Assembly (NCBI GenBank): GCA_017626275.1
Contig: JAGAJD010000206.1
Coordinates: forward strand, 1 to 11,379
DNA: 11,379 nt
DNA from: Lachnospira sp.
GTDB lineage: Bacteria; Bacillota; Clostridia; Lachnospirales; Lachnospiraceae
Direction: 5' to 3'
The notes below the pieces were generated by a model. It was not told the origin of the DNA and did not search any database. It saw only the letters and a program-made list of their open reading frames with translations. The translations under genes were made by a program, and so were the position numbers. The stretch's first letter is position 1. Each line of letters opens with the position of its first letter. Below are positions 1-9,200 of this stretch, in pieces.

Positions 1-1353
1 TCTGTAAAACAAAAGCTGTTATCACTTCAGCTTGATGATGGAGGCTGGGCTGTTACAGGCTCAAACAGCGACGTAGATGTAACTGCTATAGCAGTTCAGG
101 CATTAGCCCCATATTACGGAACTGATTCTTCCGTAGAATCGGCAGTCGACAGCGCATTATCACTCCTCTCTGACAGGCAGAAGGATGGCGGTGATTATGC
201 AAGCTACGGCATTAATAATCCTGAAAGCACAGCACAGGTTCTTATAACGCTTTCTTCGCTTGGAATTGACGCTGAAAATGACAGCCGTTTTATAAAAAAC
301 GGAAACACATTATTTGACGGAATACGGATTTATGAGCTGTCTGACGGAAGCTTTTGCCATAAAGACGGCGGCAGTTCAAATGAAACAGCCACCGTTCAGG
401 TATTCTATTCGATGGTATCATATCTTCGCATGAAAAACGGCAAGCCTTCTCTGTATATGTTTGACGCTGGAAACCCGTCAGGTCTTAAAATACCTGACAA
501 CGTTACAATCCTACCGTCTGATGACAACATTACTGAAAGCACAAACGCCGATTCAGATTCACATACGGAAACAACACATGATAACAATTTAGATATATCC
601 AAAGAGACAATTGAAAATTCCGCCGAACAGGACGGCGCTGCTAAACCGGATACTGATTCAATTACAGATGAAACCACAGCCTCTTCTGCGGTGCAGGCAG
701 AAAGTGAGCCGGACGCCACAGAAGCGTTAAAGACATCAGAGACTAACAATATCGTTTCTTACTCCGTAAGACAAAGTAAAAGCAGCGGTTTTAAGCTGTG
801 GATTTGTATTGCAATAGCTGTCATTGCCTGCGGAAGCTGCGTGATTCTATATTGTCGTAAAAAAAGAAATATAAAAAACTTTATTGTTATTTTAGGTGCA
901 GCGACAGCAGCAATTATTGTCGTTCTGGCAACTGACTTTAAGACAACCACTGATTATTACAACAGTGCCGCCACCTCAAAAGAAAATGCCACCGGAACAG
1001 TTACTTTAAGTATCCGATGTGATACCATTCCTGATAAAACAGCAAAACATATTCCCGATGACGGAATTATTCTTGATGAGACAAAAATTGAAATTGAAAA
1101 CGGTGATACAGTATATGACATTCTGGTAAATGCCGCCGCTAAAAATAAAATCCACCTTGAAACAACAGGCTCAAAAGAGTCCGTATATGTTAAGGTAATA
1201 AACAACATTTATGAATTTGATTTCGGAAACCTGTCAGGCTGGATATATCATGTAAACGGAGAAACACCTTCCGTAAGCTGCGGAGAGTATGCCGCAAACG
1301 ACGGAGATATTATAGAATGGCTGTACAGTTGTGAACTTGGAAAAGATCTTTAA
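1..1353 (+). CDS. Transcobalamin-like surface protein: prenyltransferase-type alpha-toroid, stalk, transmembrane hairpin and DUF4430 domain (5' truncated)
   Basis: The frame is open from base 1 to the TAA at 1351-1353, so the gene begins outside the window; 450 residues are visible. Residues 1-145 resemble the repeats of prenyltransferase/terpenoid-cyclase alpha-alpha toroids, with a QLDDGGW motif near residue 10 and helices such as STAQVLITLSSLGI. About 110 residues rich in Thr, Ser, Asp and Glu follow (a stalk). Two hydrophobic segments (about 266-285 and 294-313) flank a basic loop RKKRNIKN, which should be cytoplasmic, leaving both ends outside. Residues 330-450 look like DUF4430 (SGWIYHVNG, then GDIIEWLYS). 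An alpha-toroid plus a DUF4430-like beta domain is the architecture of transcobalamin and intrinsic factor, so a corrinoid or other small-ligand binding role is possible but not shown. An ATG at 412 lies inside the open frame and is not the real start. The gene converges on the next one. Confidence 0.8.
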   Translation, partial: SVKQKLLSLQLDDGGWAVTGSNSDVDVTAIAVQALAPYYGTDSSVESAVDSALSLLSDRQKDGGDYASYGINNPESTAQVLITLSSLGIDAENDSRFIKNGNTLFDGIRIYELSDGSFCHKDGGSSNETATVQVFYSMVSYLRMKNGKPSLYMFDAGNPSGLKIPDNVTILPSDDNITESTNADSDSHTETTHDNNLDISKETIENSAEQDGAAKPDTDSITDETTASSAVQAESEPDATEALKTSETNNIVSYSVRQSKSSGFKLWICIAIAVIACGSCVILYCRKKRNIKNFIVILGAATAAIIVVLATDFKTTTDYYNSAATSKENATGTVTLSIRCDTIPDKTAKHIPDDGIILDETKIEIENGDTVYDILVNAAAKNKIHLETTGSKESVYVKVINNIYEFDFGNLSGWIYHVNGETPSVSCGEYAANDGDIIEWLYSCELGKDL

Positions 1354-1355
1354 CT

Positions 1356-1396
1356 AAAAAGAGCTGCCTCACTAAGTTAGTGTGCAGCTCTTTTTT
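1356..1396. terminator. Bidirectional intrinsic terminator between convergent genes
   Basis: The arms GAGCTGC (1361-1367) and GCAGCTC (1384-1390) pair perfectly, and an inner CACTA/TAGTG stem (1370-1374 with 1378-1382) extends the hairpin. It is flanked by five A residues before and six T residues after, so each strand reads stem plus U-tract. It lies directly after the plus-strand stop at 1353 and touches the minus-strand stop at 1395-1397, so it would end both transcripts. Confidence 0.9.
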
Positions 1397-2945
1397 AATT
1401 AACATTCTGCATCATTGCCTGATATCTGTCATATTGCTTCTGTTTAATCTCAATCATTTCCTTAATATTCATATTCTCCAGTGTCTGCATATACCAGTCA
1501 AATGATTCAATATCTGACTTTCCCGTAATAAAACTATCTGCCTGCTGGACTACATACTGTGATATGTAATTACTGTAACCCTTATCAAGTGCAAGCTCAT
1601 CACTTGTAGAATAGATAAATGGAAACGGACTCCTTACATACTTAACCAGCCACTTATCAACACGGCTGTGCCACTCCGGAAGCAGTGCATCGGAAGCCTC
1701 AACAGACTGATGTGACGGCACACACCCCGGATTAATCCCAAGCTTCTGAAGCCACATATCATCTGCCGCCTGACTTGTAAATCTCTTCTTACCGTCACTT
1801 CCCGTTGTATAGCTTCGTCCCTCTATTCCCCAGCAATATGTCTCCTGACACTCTTCCCCCATTATATAATCAAGAAGCTTCGCTGCCTCCTGCGGCTCAC
1901 CGCAAAAAACAGTAATTCCAAAAAATCCGCTTATCGCATTGCGTCCCACATAATATCCTTCATAACTGCCTGAAAGCGGTACACCGCCGCTAAATACAGG
2001 TGTCGTGCCGTTATATTCATCATACTGTGCACTGTACAAGGTTGACATCTGCCAGCTATAATCAAATATAACACCTGTCTCATCTGAAGCACAGCGCCCT
2101 GTAATATCGTCCCTTGTTAATGTTTCATAATCTTTTTCAAGCAGTCCCTCTTCATATAACTGATTTAAAAATGTAAGATATGCCTTATAATTTTCTTCTT
2201 CATAATATGCATAATGTACTGTTCCATTCTCATCTGCATAAAACCCGTTTACAAGATCAAGTCCAAATGCCGGTCCGAACATATACGGAAGGAACTCATT
2301 TGTAACACTCATAGGAATTTCATCTGAAGAATCGCCATTCTGATTCATATCATTTTCTTTAAAAATCCTGAGCATATTAACAAATTCATCAAGCGTCTTC
2401 GGCTGCTCAAGCTGAAATCTTTTAAGCCATTCCGTATTATACATTATACACGGCTGGTAATTCTGTGTAAGAACCGTCTGAGGAACATAATAAATATGTC
2501 CGTCCTCTGTTGTAAGAGATGCCTTAATACCGGGATTTTCATCAAGATACCTGCTGAAATTCGGCATTAAATCCAAATAATTATCAAGAGGAATAAATAC
2601 TTCCGCCTGAATATAATCCATATTCATATCAAGGTCAGGAAGCTGTACTATATCTGCAAGATTATCGCTGTCCTTTGTAAGCAGAAGCTTTCTAACAACA
2701 TCATAATAATTTGCGGGCTGTATAAATCTCCATTGAACATTATACCCGGAATCCTCCGACACCTTACCAATGACCTCCGACTCAAGATAATCCACATTAG
2801 AGTACCATGAATTTTTGGCAAGTATACTTATGCTTTTCTTTTGGCTGCTTTTACCCGCATTAAATTGCCCGCACCCCGTCACGGAAATGCATACTGCACC
2901 AGCCAGTATCATTAGTACATATTTTCTTAAGCTTCCTCTTTTCAT
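1395..2945 (-). CDS. Extracellular sugar-binding lipoprotein (ABC solute-binding protein, LplA/YtcQ type)
   Basis: This is a 516-residue lipoprotein with a basic N-terminus, a hydrophobic core and the lipobox VTGC; the Cys is residue 25 from the chosen start. The mature part looks like a family 1 solute-binding protein for oligosaccharides. It has ADIVQLPDLDMNMDYI, the hinge-region pattern FIPLDNYLDLMPN, and the acidic loop DMNQNGDSSDEIP, a calcium-type loop typical of LplA/YtcQ and pectin or alginate-oligosaccharide binders. A longer start at 2957 (MEIF) exists, but its ATG overlaps the GGAG that serves the inner ATG at 2945, so 2945 is preferred. The gene follows the AraC regulator by 23 bases and ends at a terminator, with no permease or ATPase gene after it. 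Partner permeases must be elsewhere, or the protein serves sensing. Substrate is inferred (pectic or other plant oligosaccharide) from the neighbouring pectin esterase only. Confidence 0.88.
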   Translation of the reverse strand: MKRGSLRKYVLMILAGAVCISVTGCGQFNAGKSSQKKSISILAKNSWYSNVDYLESEVIGKVSEDSGYNVQWRFIQPANYYDVVRKLLLTKDSDNLADIVQLPDLDMNMDYIQAEVFIPLDNYLDLMPNFSRYLDENPGIKASLTTEDGHIYYVPQTVLTQNYQPCIMYNTEWLKRFQLEQPKTLDEFVNMLRIFKENDMNQNGDSSDEIPMSVTNEFLPYMFGPAFGLDLVNGFYADENGTVHYAYYEEENYKAYLTFLNQLYEEGLLEKDYETLTRDDITGRCASDETGVIFDYSWQMSTLYSAQYDEYNGTTPVFSGGVPLSGSYEGYYVGRNAISGFFGITVFCGEPQEAAKLLDYIMGEECQETYCWGIEGRSYTTGSDGKKRFTSQAADDMWLQKLGINPGCVPSHQSVEASDALLPEWHSRVDKWLVKYVRSPFPFIYSTSDELALDKGYSNYISQYVVQQADSFITGKSDIESFDWYMQTLENMNIKEMIEIKQKQYDRYQAMMQNVN

Positions 2946-2951
2946 AAAAAT

Positions 2952-2955
2952 CTCC
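2952..2955 (-). promoter_or_regulatory. Ribosome binding site that decides the lipoprotein start
   Basis: On the minus strand the sequence reads ATGGAGATTTTTATGAAA. GGAG is six bases before the second ATG (2943-2945) and overlaps the first ATG (2955-2957). No purine-rich site precedes the first ATG, so translation most likely begins at the inner one. Confidence 0.7.
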
Positions 2956-2968
2956 ATATTAAAATACT

Positions 2969-5155
2969 CTATTTTTTATATTCGCTTGGATTAACACCCA
3001 TAACTGTCTTAAAATTCCTGCGGAATGTAAGAATATTAGTATATCCTACCTTCCCTGCTATTATCTCAAGTGCATCATCTGTCGTCTCCATAAGCTCTAT
3101 TGCCGCCCTTATTCTCTTCTCCTGAACATACTGAAGATATGTAACTCCAAGATGTTTTTTACACATCAGCGAAATATATTTATTGCTTACACCAAAACGC
3201 TCGGTAAGATATTGAAGTGAAAGATTGCTGTCCATATACTGTTCATTAATACACTTTATTATCTTTCTGTCAAGCTCATCAGCCTCCTGCTTATCATCTG
3301 CAATTTCGTCAAGCTTGTCCGCAAGCATTTGATAAATGGCATAATAATATTCGAGAATCTCTTCCAATGTAGCAACCCTGCCTAGCTTTTCTATGCTGAA
3401 ATCAACCCTGTCGTCAGGATTAACATTTTTAATAACCTTGACCGTTGTAATATGTACCTCATCAACAAGAAGCTGCACCGTCGCAGACGATAATTCATAC
3501 TTTTTAGTATTCTCTTCAAGAATATTTTTAAAAAACTTCCTTATATCCTCCAGTTTCCTGTCCTTTAATGCTCTCGTAAGAATATTTACCGAATCCTTTG
3601 GAAAATAATACTTCTGACGGTCTGAACTGACTTCCTTTTCATAAAAATAAACCGCCTCTCTTCCTCCTGCGGCCATGCCGCCGAGTGCTTTCACTGCGTT
3701 GCTGCATGCCTCATGAAGCTGTGATAAATCCTCACGCACTTCATCTACACCAAATGTAAGCACCACCTTGTCTGTCTTTTTATCATTATGTATATTAGAA
3801 GACATTTCGTTAAATATATCATAAATCAGCTTTTCTGTTTCCACACATTCATTCATATTAATAATAAGATATGTATCTGTCCTGTCTCTGTCATAAATAT
3901 ACAGACTTCTCTCGTCATCTGCAAATTTTTCAACCGTATTGCTGATTATATTCTTTACCTGCCTGAATATATCTTTGTCATATTTTCCATTTCCCATATA
4001 CGCAGCATTAATGACGGATATAATGTAATATGGCTTCTGCAGTACAGTATATTCCTGCTGTGAGAGAACTTTTACAGAATCAGCTTCAAGATTTCCGCTT
4101 ACTATTCCATGCAAAACACCCTGCTGTACATAAGGACTTATCTTAATCATACGCTCCTTATAACCGTTACGCTCACCTATTAAGCCCTGTATTCCTGTAA
4201 TAATATTTGCAAATTCATCTTCGCTCTCTGCACCGCCGACAGTCTCATCAATAATTTTCTCAATATTTCCGACAGGCTTATAATAGCTGTCTGCCATGGC
4301 AAATGCCATTATAACAAATGCAACTGCAACAACAAAAGCTATAATAAGTGCCGCAATAAAATATCCGTTGATATCAAGCCCAAAATTCTTACTGCTCACA
4401 TCAAGTCTGTATCTGACACTTCCCACGCTTGAATTATCCTCAAATGTTACTGCATCAGAAATCTCTTCACCACATACGCATCTGTCATTAATATATACGG
4501 CATAACCGCTTTCATTTTCAAATACGGAGTTTATATACCCCATAATCAAATCAGCATTAAACAGTACACTTACCGTTCCGTCGGCAAAAAGCGTACTGTA
4601 ATCATCTGAATACATGAACCATTCCTTATTCATTATAAGTTCGTTATTTCTAAGTCCGTATAATGAATTAATGCTGTCTATTCTGATACCATTAATATTA
4701 TCATCACGCTCGCCGTTATATGCCTTATACATCGTATATAGCTGCGCGCTCGTATATAATTTATCAGAACCTTCAAAATACAGTACGGTATCATATATAT
4801 TAACATTATTTGTAGACAGCGTATATACCCTGATTTCGTTGATTACATCTGCTGCACTTATATCCCTGTCACTCCAGCCCGAACTGTATCTTCTTATAAT
4901 ATCGGAAGTATTGATATTTGAAATAACCGTATCCGCCTCAACAAGCTGCACATCAAGCACATTTTTTAATTCAGACAGCTTAAGCTGATAATACTGCTGC
5001 CGTTGTTCTTTATGTACACCTACATTTTCCATGACTACAACTACCGAATATATAAGAAATAAACATACTATTATAACAACATATGAACCAAATAAACGCA
5101 AAAATAATCTGCTCTTAAAATTCTCTGTATTAAATTTTAAATGTTTCTTAACCAT
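2969..5155 (-). CDS. Transmembrane AraC-family transcriptional regulator (YtdP-like)
   Basis: The full open frame to 5188 encodes 739 residues; numbering below uses it. A membrane segment at about 33-54, an extracellular part of about 220 residues (55-276, probably a double-Cache-like sensor) and a second membrane segment at about 277-298 are followed by a short linker. A cytoplasmic middle region (about 370-515) ends in a pattern seen in large AraC regulators (LHEACSNAVKAL). The C-terminal AraC DNA-binding domain (645-738) has two helix-turn-helix units: LSLQYLTERFGVSNKYIS and the signature from IAGKVGYTN to GVNPSEYK. There is no kinase or receiver domain, so this is a one-component membrane regulator. 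The ATG at 5188 lacks a ribosome site and sits at the predicted transcription start. The ATG at 5153-5155 has GGGG nine bases upstream and keeps all domains (728 residues), so I prefer it. It is the first gene of a unit with the sugar-binding lipoprotein. Confidence 0.9.
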   Translation of the reverse strand: MVKKHLKFNTENFKSRLFLRLFGSYVVIIVCLFLIYSVVVVMENVGVHKEQRQQYYQLKLSELKNVLDVQLVEADTVISNINTSDIIRRYSSGWSDRDISAADVINEIRVYTLSTNNVNIYDTVLYFEGSDKLYTSAQLYTMYKAYNGERDDNINGIRIDSINSLYGLRNNELIMNKEWFMYSDDYSTLFADGTVSVLFNADLIMGYINSVFENESGYAVYINDRCVCGEEISDAVTFEDNSSVGSVRYRLDVSSKNFGLDINGYFIAALIIAFVVAVAFVIMAFAMADSYYKPVGNIEKIIDETVGGAESEDEFANIITGIQGLIGERNGYKERMIKISPYVQQGVLHGIVSGNLEADSVKVLSQQEYTVLQKPYYIISVINAAYMGNGKYDKDIFRQVKNIISNTVEKFADDERSLYIYDRDRTDTYLIINMNECVETEKLIYDIFNEMSSNIHNDKKTDKVVLTFGVDEVREDLSQLHEACSNAVKALGGMAAGGREAVYFYEKEVSSDRQKYYFPKDSVNILTRALKDRKLEDIRKFFKNILEENTKKYELSSATVQLLVDEVHITTVKVIKNVNPDDRVDFSIEKLGRVATLEEILEYYYAIYQMLADKLDEIADDKQEADELDRKIIKCINEQYMDSNLSLQYLTERFGVSNKYISLMCKKHLGVTYLQYVQEKRIRAAIELMETTDDALEIIAGKVGYTNILTFRRNFKTVMGVNPSEYKK

Positions 5156-5191
5156 TAATCTGTTCCCCGATTTTAATTTCTTCTTCATTCT

Positions 5192-5220
5192 AGTATAGCC
5201 ACTTTTTACAAATCGGGCAA
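5192..5220 (-). promoter_or_regulatory. SigmaA-type promoter of the regulator-lipoprotein unit
   Basis: On the minus strand, TTGCCC (5215-5220) is separated by exactly 17 bases from TATACT (5192-5197). The match to TTGACA-17-TATAAT is good. The expected transcription start is near 5185, downstream of the first base of the ATG at 5188, which argues for translation from 5155. It lies just downstream of the esterase terminator. Confidence 0.65.
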
Positions 5221-5245
5221 CTTTATTTTATCATTATCAGCGAAC

Positions 5246-5286
5246 AAAAATACCGACAGCCGTTGTAATCCACAGCCGTCGGTATT
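5246..5286 (-). terminator. Intrinsic terminator of the pectin methylesterase gene
   Basis: The minus strand reads AATACCGAC (5278-5286), a 20-base loop region, then GTCGGTATT (5249-5257) running into a short T-tract (5246-5250). The nine-base arms pair perfectly. It is 19 bases after the esterase stop and before the promoter of the regulator, so the two units are separated. Confidence 0.8.
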
Positions 5287-5304
5287 CTCATATTAATATT
5301 TAAT

Positions 5305-6222
5305 TTACTGGCAAATTCCTGTATTCATATCAAAATAATATGTTGTTCCGTCTATTGTTGCCTTTCCCTTTGCCATTGCTCCTGTTATTGGGTCGAAATA
5401 ATATTTGCTGCCATTCTGTTCATCCCAGCCTTTTACCATATGTCCGTTCTCATCGTAACGAACCCATTTGCCTGTTCCGTCTTCTCTGTCAGCATATGGT
5501 CCTGCCCATGATTCCTGATATACGTCCTTTGAAACTGCCATCTTGCCGTTATCAATAGAGTCTAACCAATACCATGCATCAGATACAGGATCATAAATTT
5601 CCTTACCTCTGCCTTCCAGTCCCTGACGCTTTCCTGCTTCATACCAGTACTTAGCTCCGTTGATTTCCAGCCAGCTTAAGTCAAGAGCGATACCTGTAAC
5701 GTTATCATAATACCAGATACCTTCTTCATTAGTGTATTCACCGTGTACCATTTTACCTGTAACATCATCAAAACGATACCAGTTGCCGTTAATGCAGCTT
5801 ACACCGTGATGCATCTGTCCTGTGATTTCATCATAATATACCCACTTGCCTTCTTCTGTCTTATCAGGAATGTTTATAAAGCCCTTAACCATAGCACCTG
5901 TAATTACGTCAAAGAAATACCAGCCGCCATAACGGTAGTCTTCTCCCTTAACCATGGCACCATTTTCATCATAACGAACCCATTTGCCGTTTTCTGTTCC
6001 ATCAGGAATATTTACATCTTTATTTGTTGCAATAGTTCCGTCTGCATCGCACCAGTACCACGTACCTGTTGTCTGGTCACATACTTCCTTGCTTCTTGCT
6101 GCAACACCTTCATCAAACCAGTACTTCTTACCTGTTTCGGTATCTTCTGCCATACCTGTATATGTTGTGCTTACTTTACCGTTTTCATAGTAAAGAATAG
6201 AACCATCTTCCGTGATTACTAA
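5305..6222 (-). repeat. About 13 cell-wall/choline-binding-type repeats at the esterase C-terminus
   Basis: Residues 1471-1775 of the esterase repeat a unit of about 20-25 residues of the form GxWYYFDxxTGxMVKG; clear examples are GGWYFFDVITGAMVKG and GSKYYFDPITGAMAKG. This is the CW_binding_1 (choline-binding-like) repeat family, which holds proteins non-covalently on the cell wall or its polymers. There is no LPXTG sorting signal, so these repeats are the only visible anchor. Some units are longer and less regular, for example around DPVSDAWYWLDSIDNGK. Confidence 0.9.
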
Positions 6223-9200
6223 ACCATCGCTATGAGGCTCTGATATTTCTCCCGCAAAGAAACCTCTCTCTTTAAGTTCTGTTGTCCAGTCGCCTAAGAA
6301 CGCCTCAACCGTAATTTCAGTTTTTCCTCCATCAATAAAAGGTGACTCAAGTACTGTTGCCCACTCTGCTCTTGATGCCAGATTATTTTCTCCTGACAAT
6401 TCTTTTGAACCGTATTCATACATCATTGGAGAACTTCCGCCAAGACTGTTTGTCCAGCCTGCCGGTGCAATAAGTGACTGTCCCGGTGTTCTCGTATCAT
6501 CTGTTGTTTCAATATTCGTCATATAGAATACAACCTCTGATGTATTGGCTGCCCATGGTCTTCCGAAGTAGCCCTGCTTTGAACGGTATTCTGAAGCTGT
6601 ATCTACTCCAGGTGTCGTAGATGTAACATTACAGTTATACATCAGGTAACCTCTTCCGCCTGACTGCTGTGCTGCTGTAATATAAGCCACATCATTATTA
6701 TTTTCACTGTCCGTATTCATTCTTAAATCACACTGATAGAATACTGCTGTCATTCCACCGAAAATGTAATCTGTTCCACCAAGAATATCGCATTTTTCAA
6801 ATACTGCCTTAATATTTGTTCCACCGTAAAGTGTATCCTGTCTTCCGATAAACTTACAGTTTTTAAATACTGACTTGTCACCAACGATTGACATCGCTGC
6901 TGCTCTTTCTACGTGAGACTTCTGCTGTACTGAAGTATCTCCCACTGTTGTGGAACGTTCGCCCTTGCTTCCTGTCTCCCACATTACAACGATATCATTT
7001 GCTTCTTTCTCTGAGATATACTGGTTGAAAGAATTTTCAAAAATAATTCCTTCTGCCTCAAATCCCTGTGCATATACAACAACTGTTGCATTCCAGTAAG
7101 AGCCTCTTGTTGTTCCTGAACCCGGATTAGTTGCACTTAAATAGCCATTTTCTTTATTTGCAGCAAGAAGTTCTTCATTATACTTGCAGTCAGCACCCAT
7201 GCTGTAATAATCATAGCCGTGTCCATAGTAAGATGTAATTCTTACTGCATTTTCTGCAATATCTACACCCTTATTTGTTAATTCAATACTTGCTTTGTCT
7301 CCAGCCGCATTTACCAAAGAAACATTATCAAGGTTAATTGTAAGCATTTCTTCATAGTTGCCCGGATCAATAACAATTTCTACACGCTCTTTATTTGGTC
7401 TTGACATCTTTGCAACAGCCTCAAGAGCCGCATTAATTGTCTTGTATTCCTTATCTGCACCTACATATACCTTTTCACTGTATGCAACAGGTGATACAAC
7501 AGAAATAGATGTAAAATATGTCTGGTTTACTGCTGCACCTGCTTCTGTTGTCTGAGCAACACCCTTAATTGTTACAACACCATCTTCCTTAGCTGTATAC
7601 TGTGTTGTTTCAAATGTTGATGTGCTTCCTGACTTACTGACAACCTGAACTTCTCCATTAATATCAAATGATGCACAGTAGCAGTATTCTGCTGTAAGAA
7701 TGTCTCCTGCTTTAACAGGAACCTTTACCTCACCATTTTCATTTACAAGAAGATATACCTTATTTTCCAAAACAAACTCATTAATTGCAAGTCCTGAATA
7801 GTATCCTGCTTCATTGATTGTCTCAATACCCGGATTTCCGTTTAACACACCAAAATTCCATGTACTTAAATTCTCGAAAGATATTGTCTTTTCTACATCT
7901 TTTCCTTCAATCTTAACGTCTGAAGTTATCTTCTGAGAATAGCTTACATTACCGATATTTGTAACCGTAACTGTATACTGTCCGTCACGCAGTGCAGCTT
8001 CCTGTCCTGCTGCAAATGTGTATGTATAACCAGGCTCATTGATATTGGCAAATGTAACTACTGCATTAGCAGCAGCCTCTTCCGGAAGATTGTCATACTT
8101 TACTGCAACCTTGTATACAGGCTTTGCTGTAAATGTAATATTCTTTACTGAGTCTTCAGAAGAACTGATTTTTGTAATATCTGATAAATAATAATCATTA
8201 ATGCCGTCTGCCTGAATAGTGTATTCAACACCTCTTTCAAACTGCGCTGTATATGTTGTTCCTGTAATTGTAAATTCAGGTACATAAACATAATCATTAT
8301 TTACAAATGAAAGCTTTAAGTTATTTACAATTTCCTCTGTAAGTCCTGCAAGCTCACCTGTTACAGTAACTAAATCTACCTTTTCAATTACAACCGGAAG
8401 TTCCTTATTTCCTGCTGCCTTGTCCTGGAAGATATTAGTTTCACTCTTTATTACATATCCGTTTGCATCTTTTAATGAAAGTGTATAATGGAAGCATTCG
8501 TTAATATATGTACTATATTTGCCGTCTACTACATCTACTGCTTTCTGTGCACCTGTCTCTTTATTAGTAAGAAGAAGCTGGTATTCTTTATTCTCAATAC
8601 CCTGTGCTGCTGATACATCAACAGAACCGCTTAATACAACAGGCTGCGTATGCTCTCTCAACGCTCTGTAAATAACAAGCTTTTCGTTTGTAGAATAAAT
8701 CTTATAAATACCGTACTCCGGTGCGTAGAATTTCAGCACCTTACCGTCTCCATCGGACTGTCCCTGCTGAATCACTCCGCTTGGTGATTCACAATATATT
8801 GTTGAAGCACCTCCGTTAGAACCTGTGTAAAGTGTAAGTATATCATTTTCATATAACTTAATACCTGCATATACAACAGGTGTTGCGTTATTTGAATATA
8901 AATATCCTTTAAGTGTAACACCGTCAATTACTTTATCTGTCTTTGTATCATATCTTGTAATTGCTGTGTTAGAAGTTCTGATTCTGTTATTAGTTCTTCC
9001 TGCCGGATTGAAGAAAAATTCATCTGTTGAGAAAGAACCAATAGTTGGACCTTCACTTCCCGGCTGTACTGAAGGACCATACCAGCCGTTAATAATATCA
9101 ACTGTAAGCATATTATTGTATACTTCACTGTCTAACTGCTCTGCACCGAAATCCCATACATCAGTCTTTCCATTACCGACTAACTGAGGTGTCTCTGTGC

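Noticed and set aside
405..1208. Minus-strand open frames at 405-749, 759-950 and 957-1208
   Set aside because: They lie fully opposite the transcobalamin-like gene, lack ribosome sites and have low-complexity hydrophobic or Ser/Val-rich translations typical of antisense shadows.
3393..4988. Plus-strand open frames at 3393-3608, 3788-4063, 4296-4505 and 4614-4988
   Set aside because: They are antisense to the AraC regulator. Their Ser/Leu/Ile-rich membrane-like translations come from reading conserved coding sequence backwards.
5246..5286. Riboswitch or leader element before the regulator gene
   Set aside because: The only structure is a simple hairpin with a U-tract. It lies upstream of the predicted promoter of the regulator, so it belongs to the esterase transcript as a terminator.
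5340..6222. Plus-strand open frames within the wall-binding repeat region, including a 159-codon one at 5743-6222
   Set aside because: They are the reverse reading of regular aromatic repeats, which avoids stops by chance. No ribosome site and no recognisable protein.
5305..6222. CRISPR-like or satellite repeat array
   Set aside because: The periodicity is at protein level with variable DNA and unit length and an uninterrupted reading frame, so it is a set of wall-binding repeats.
8928..9187. Overlapping frames at 8928-9128 (-) and 8966-9187 (+)
   Set aside because: Both overlap the long esterase frame, which is continuous and has recognisable modules there.
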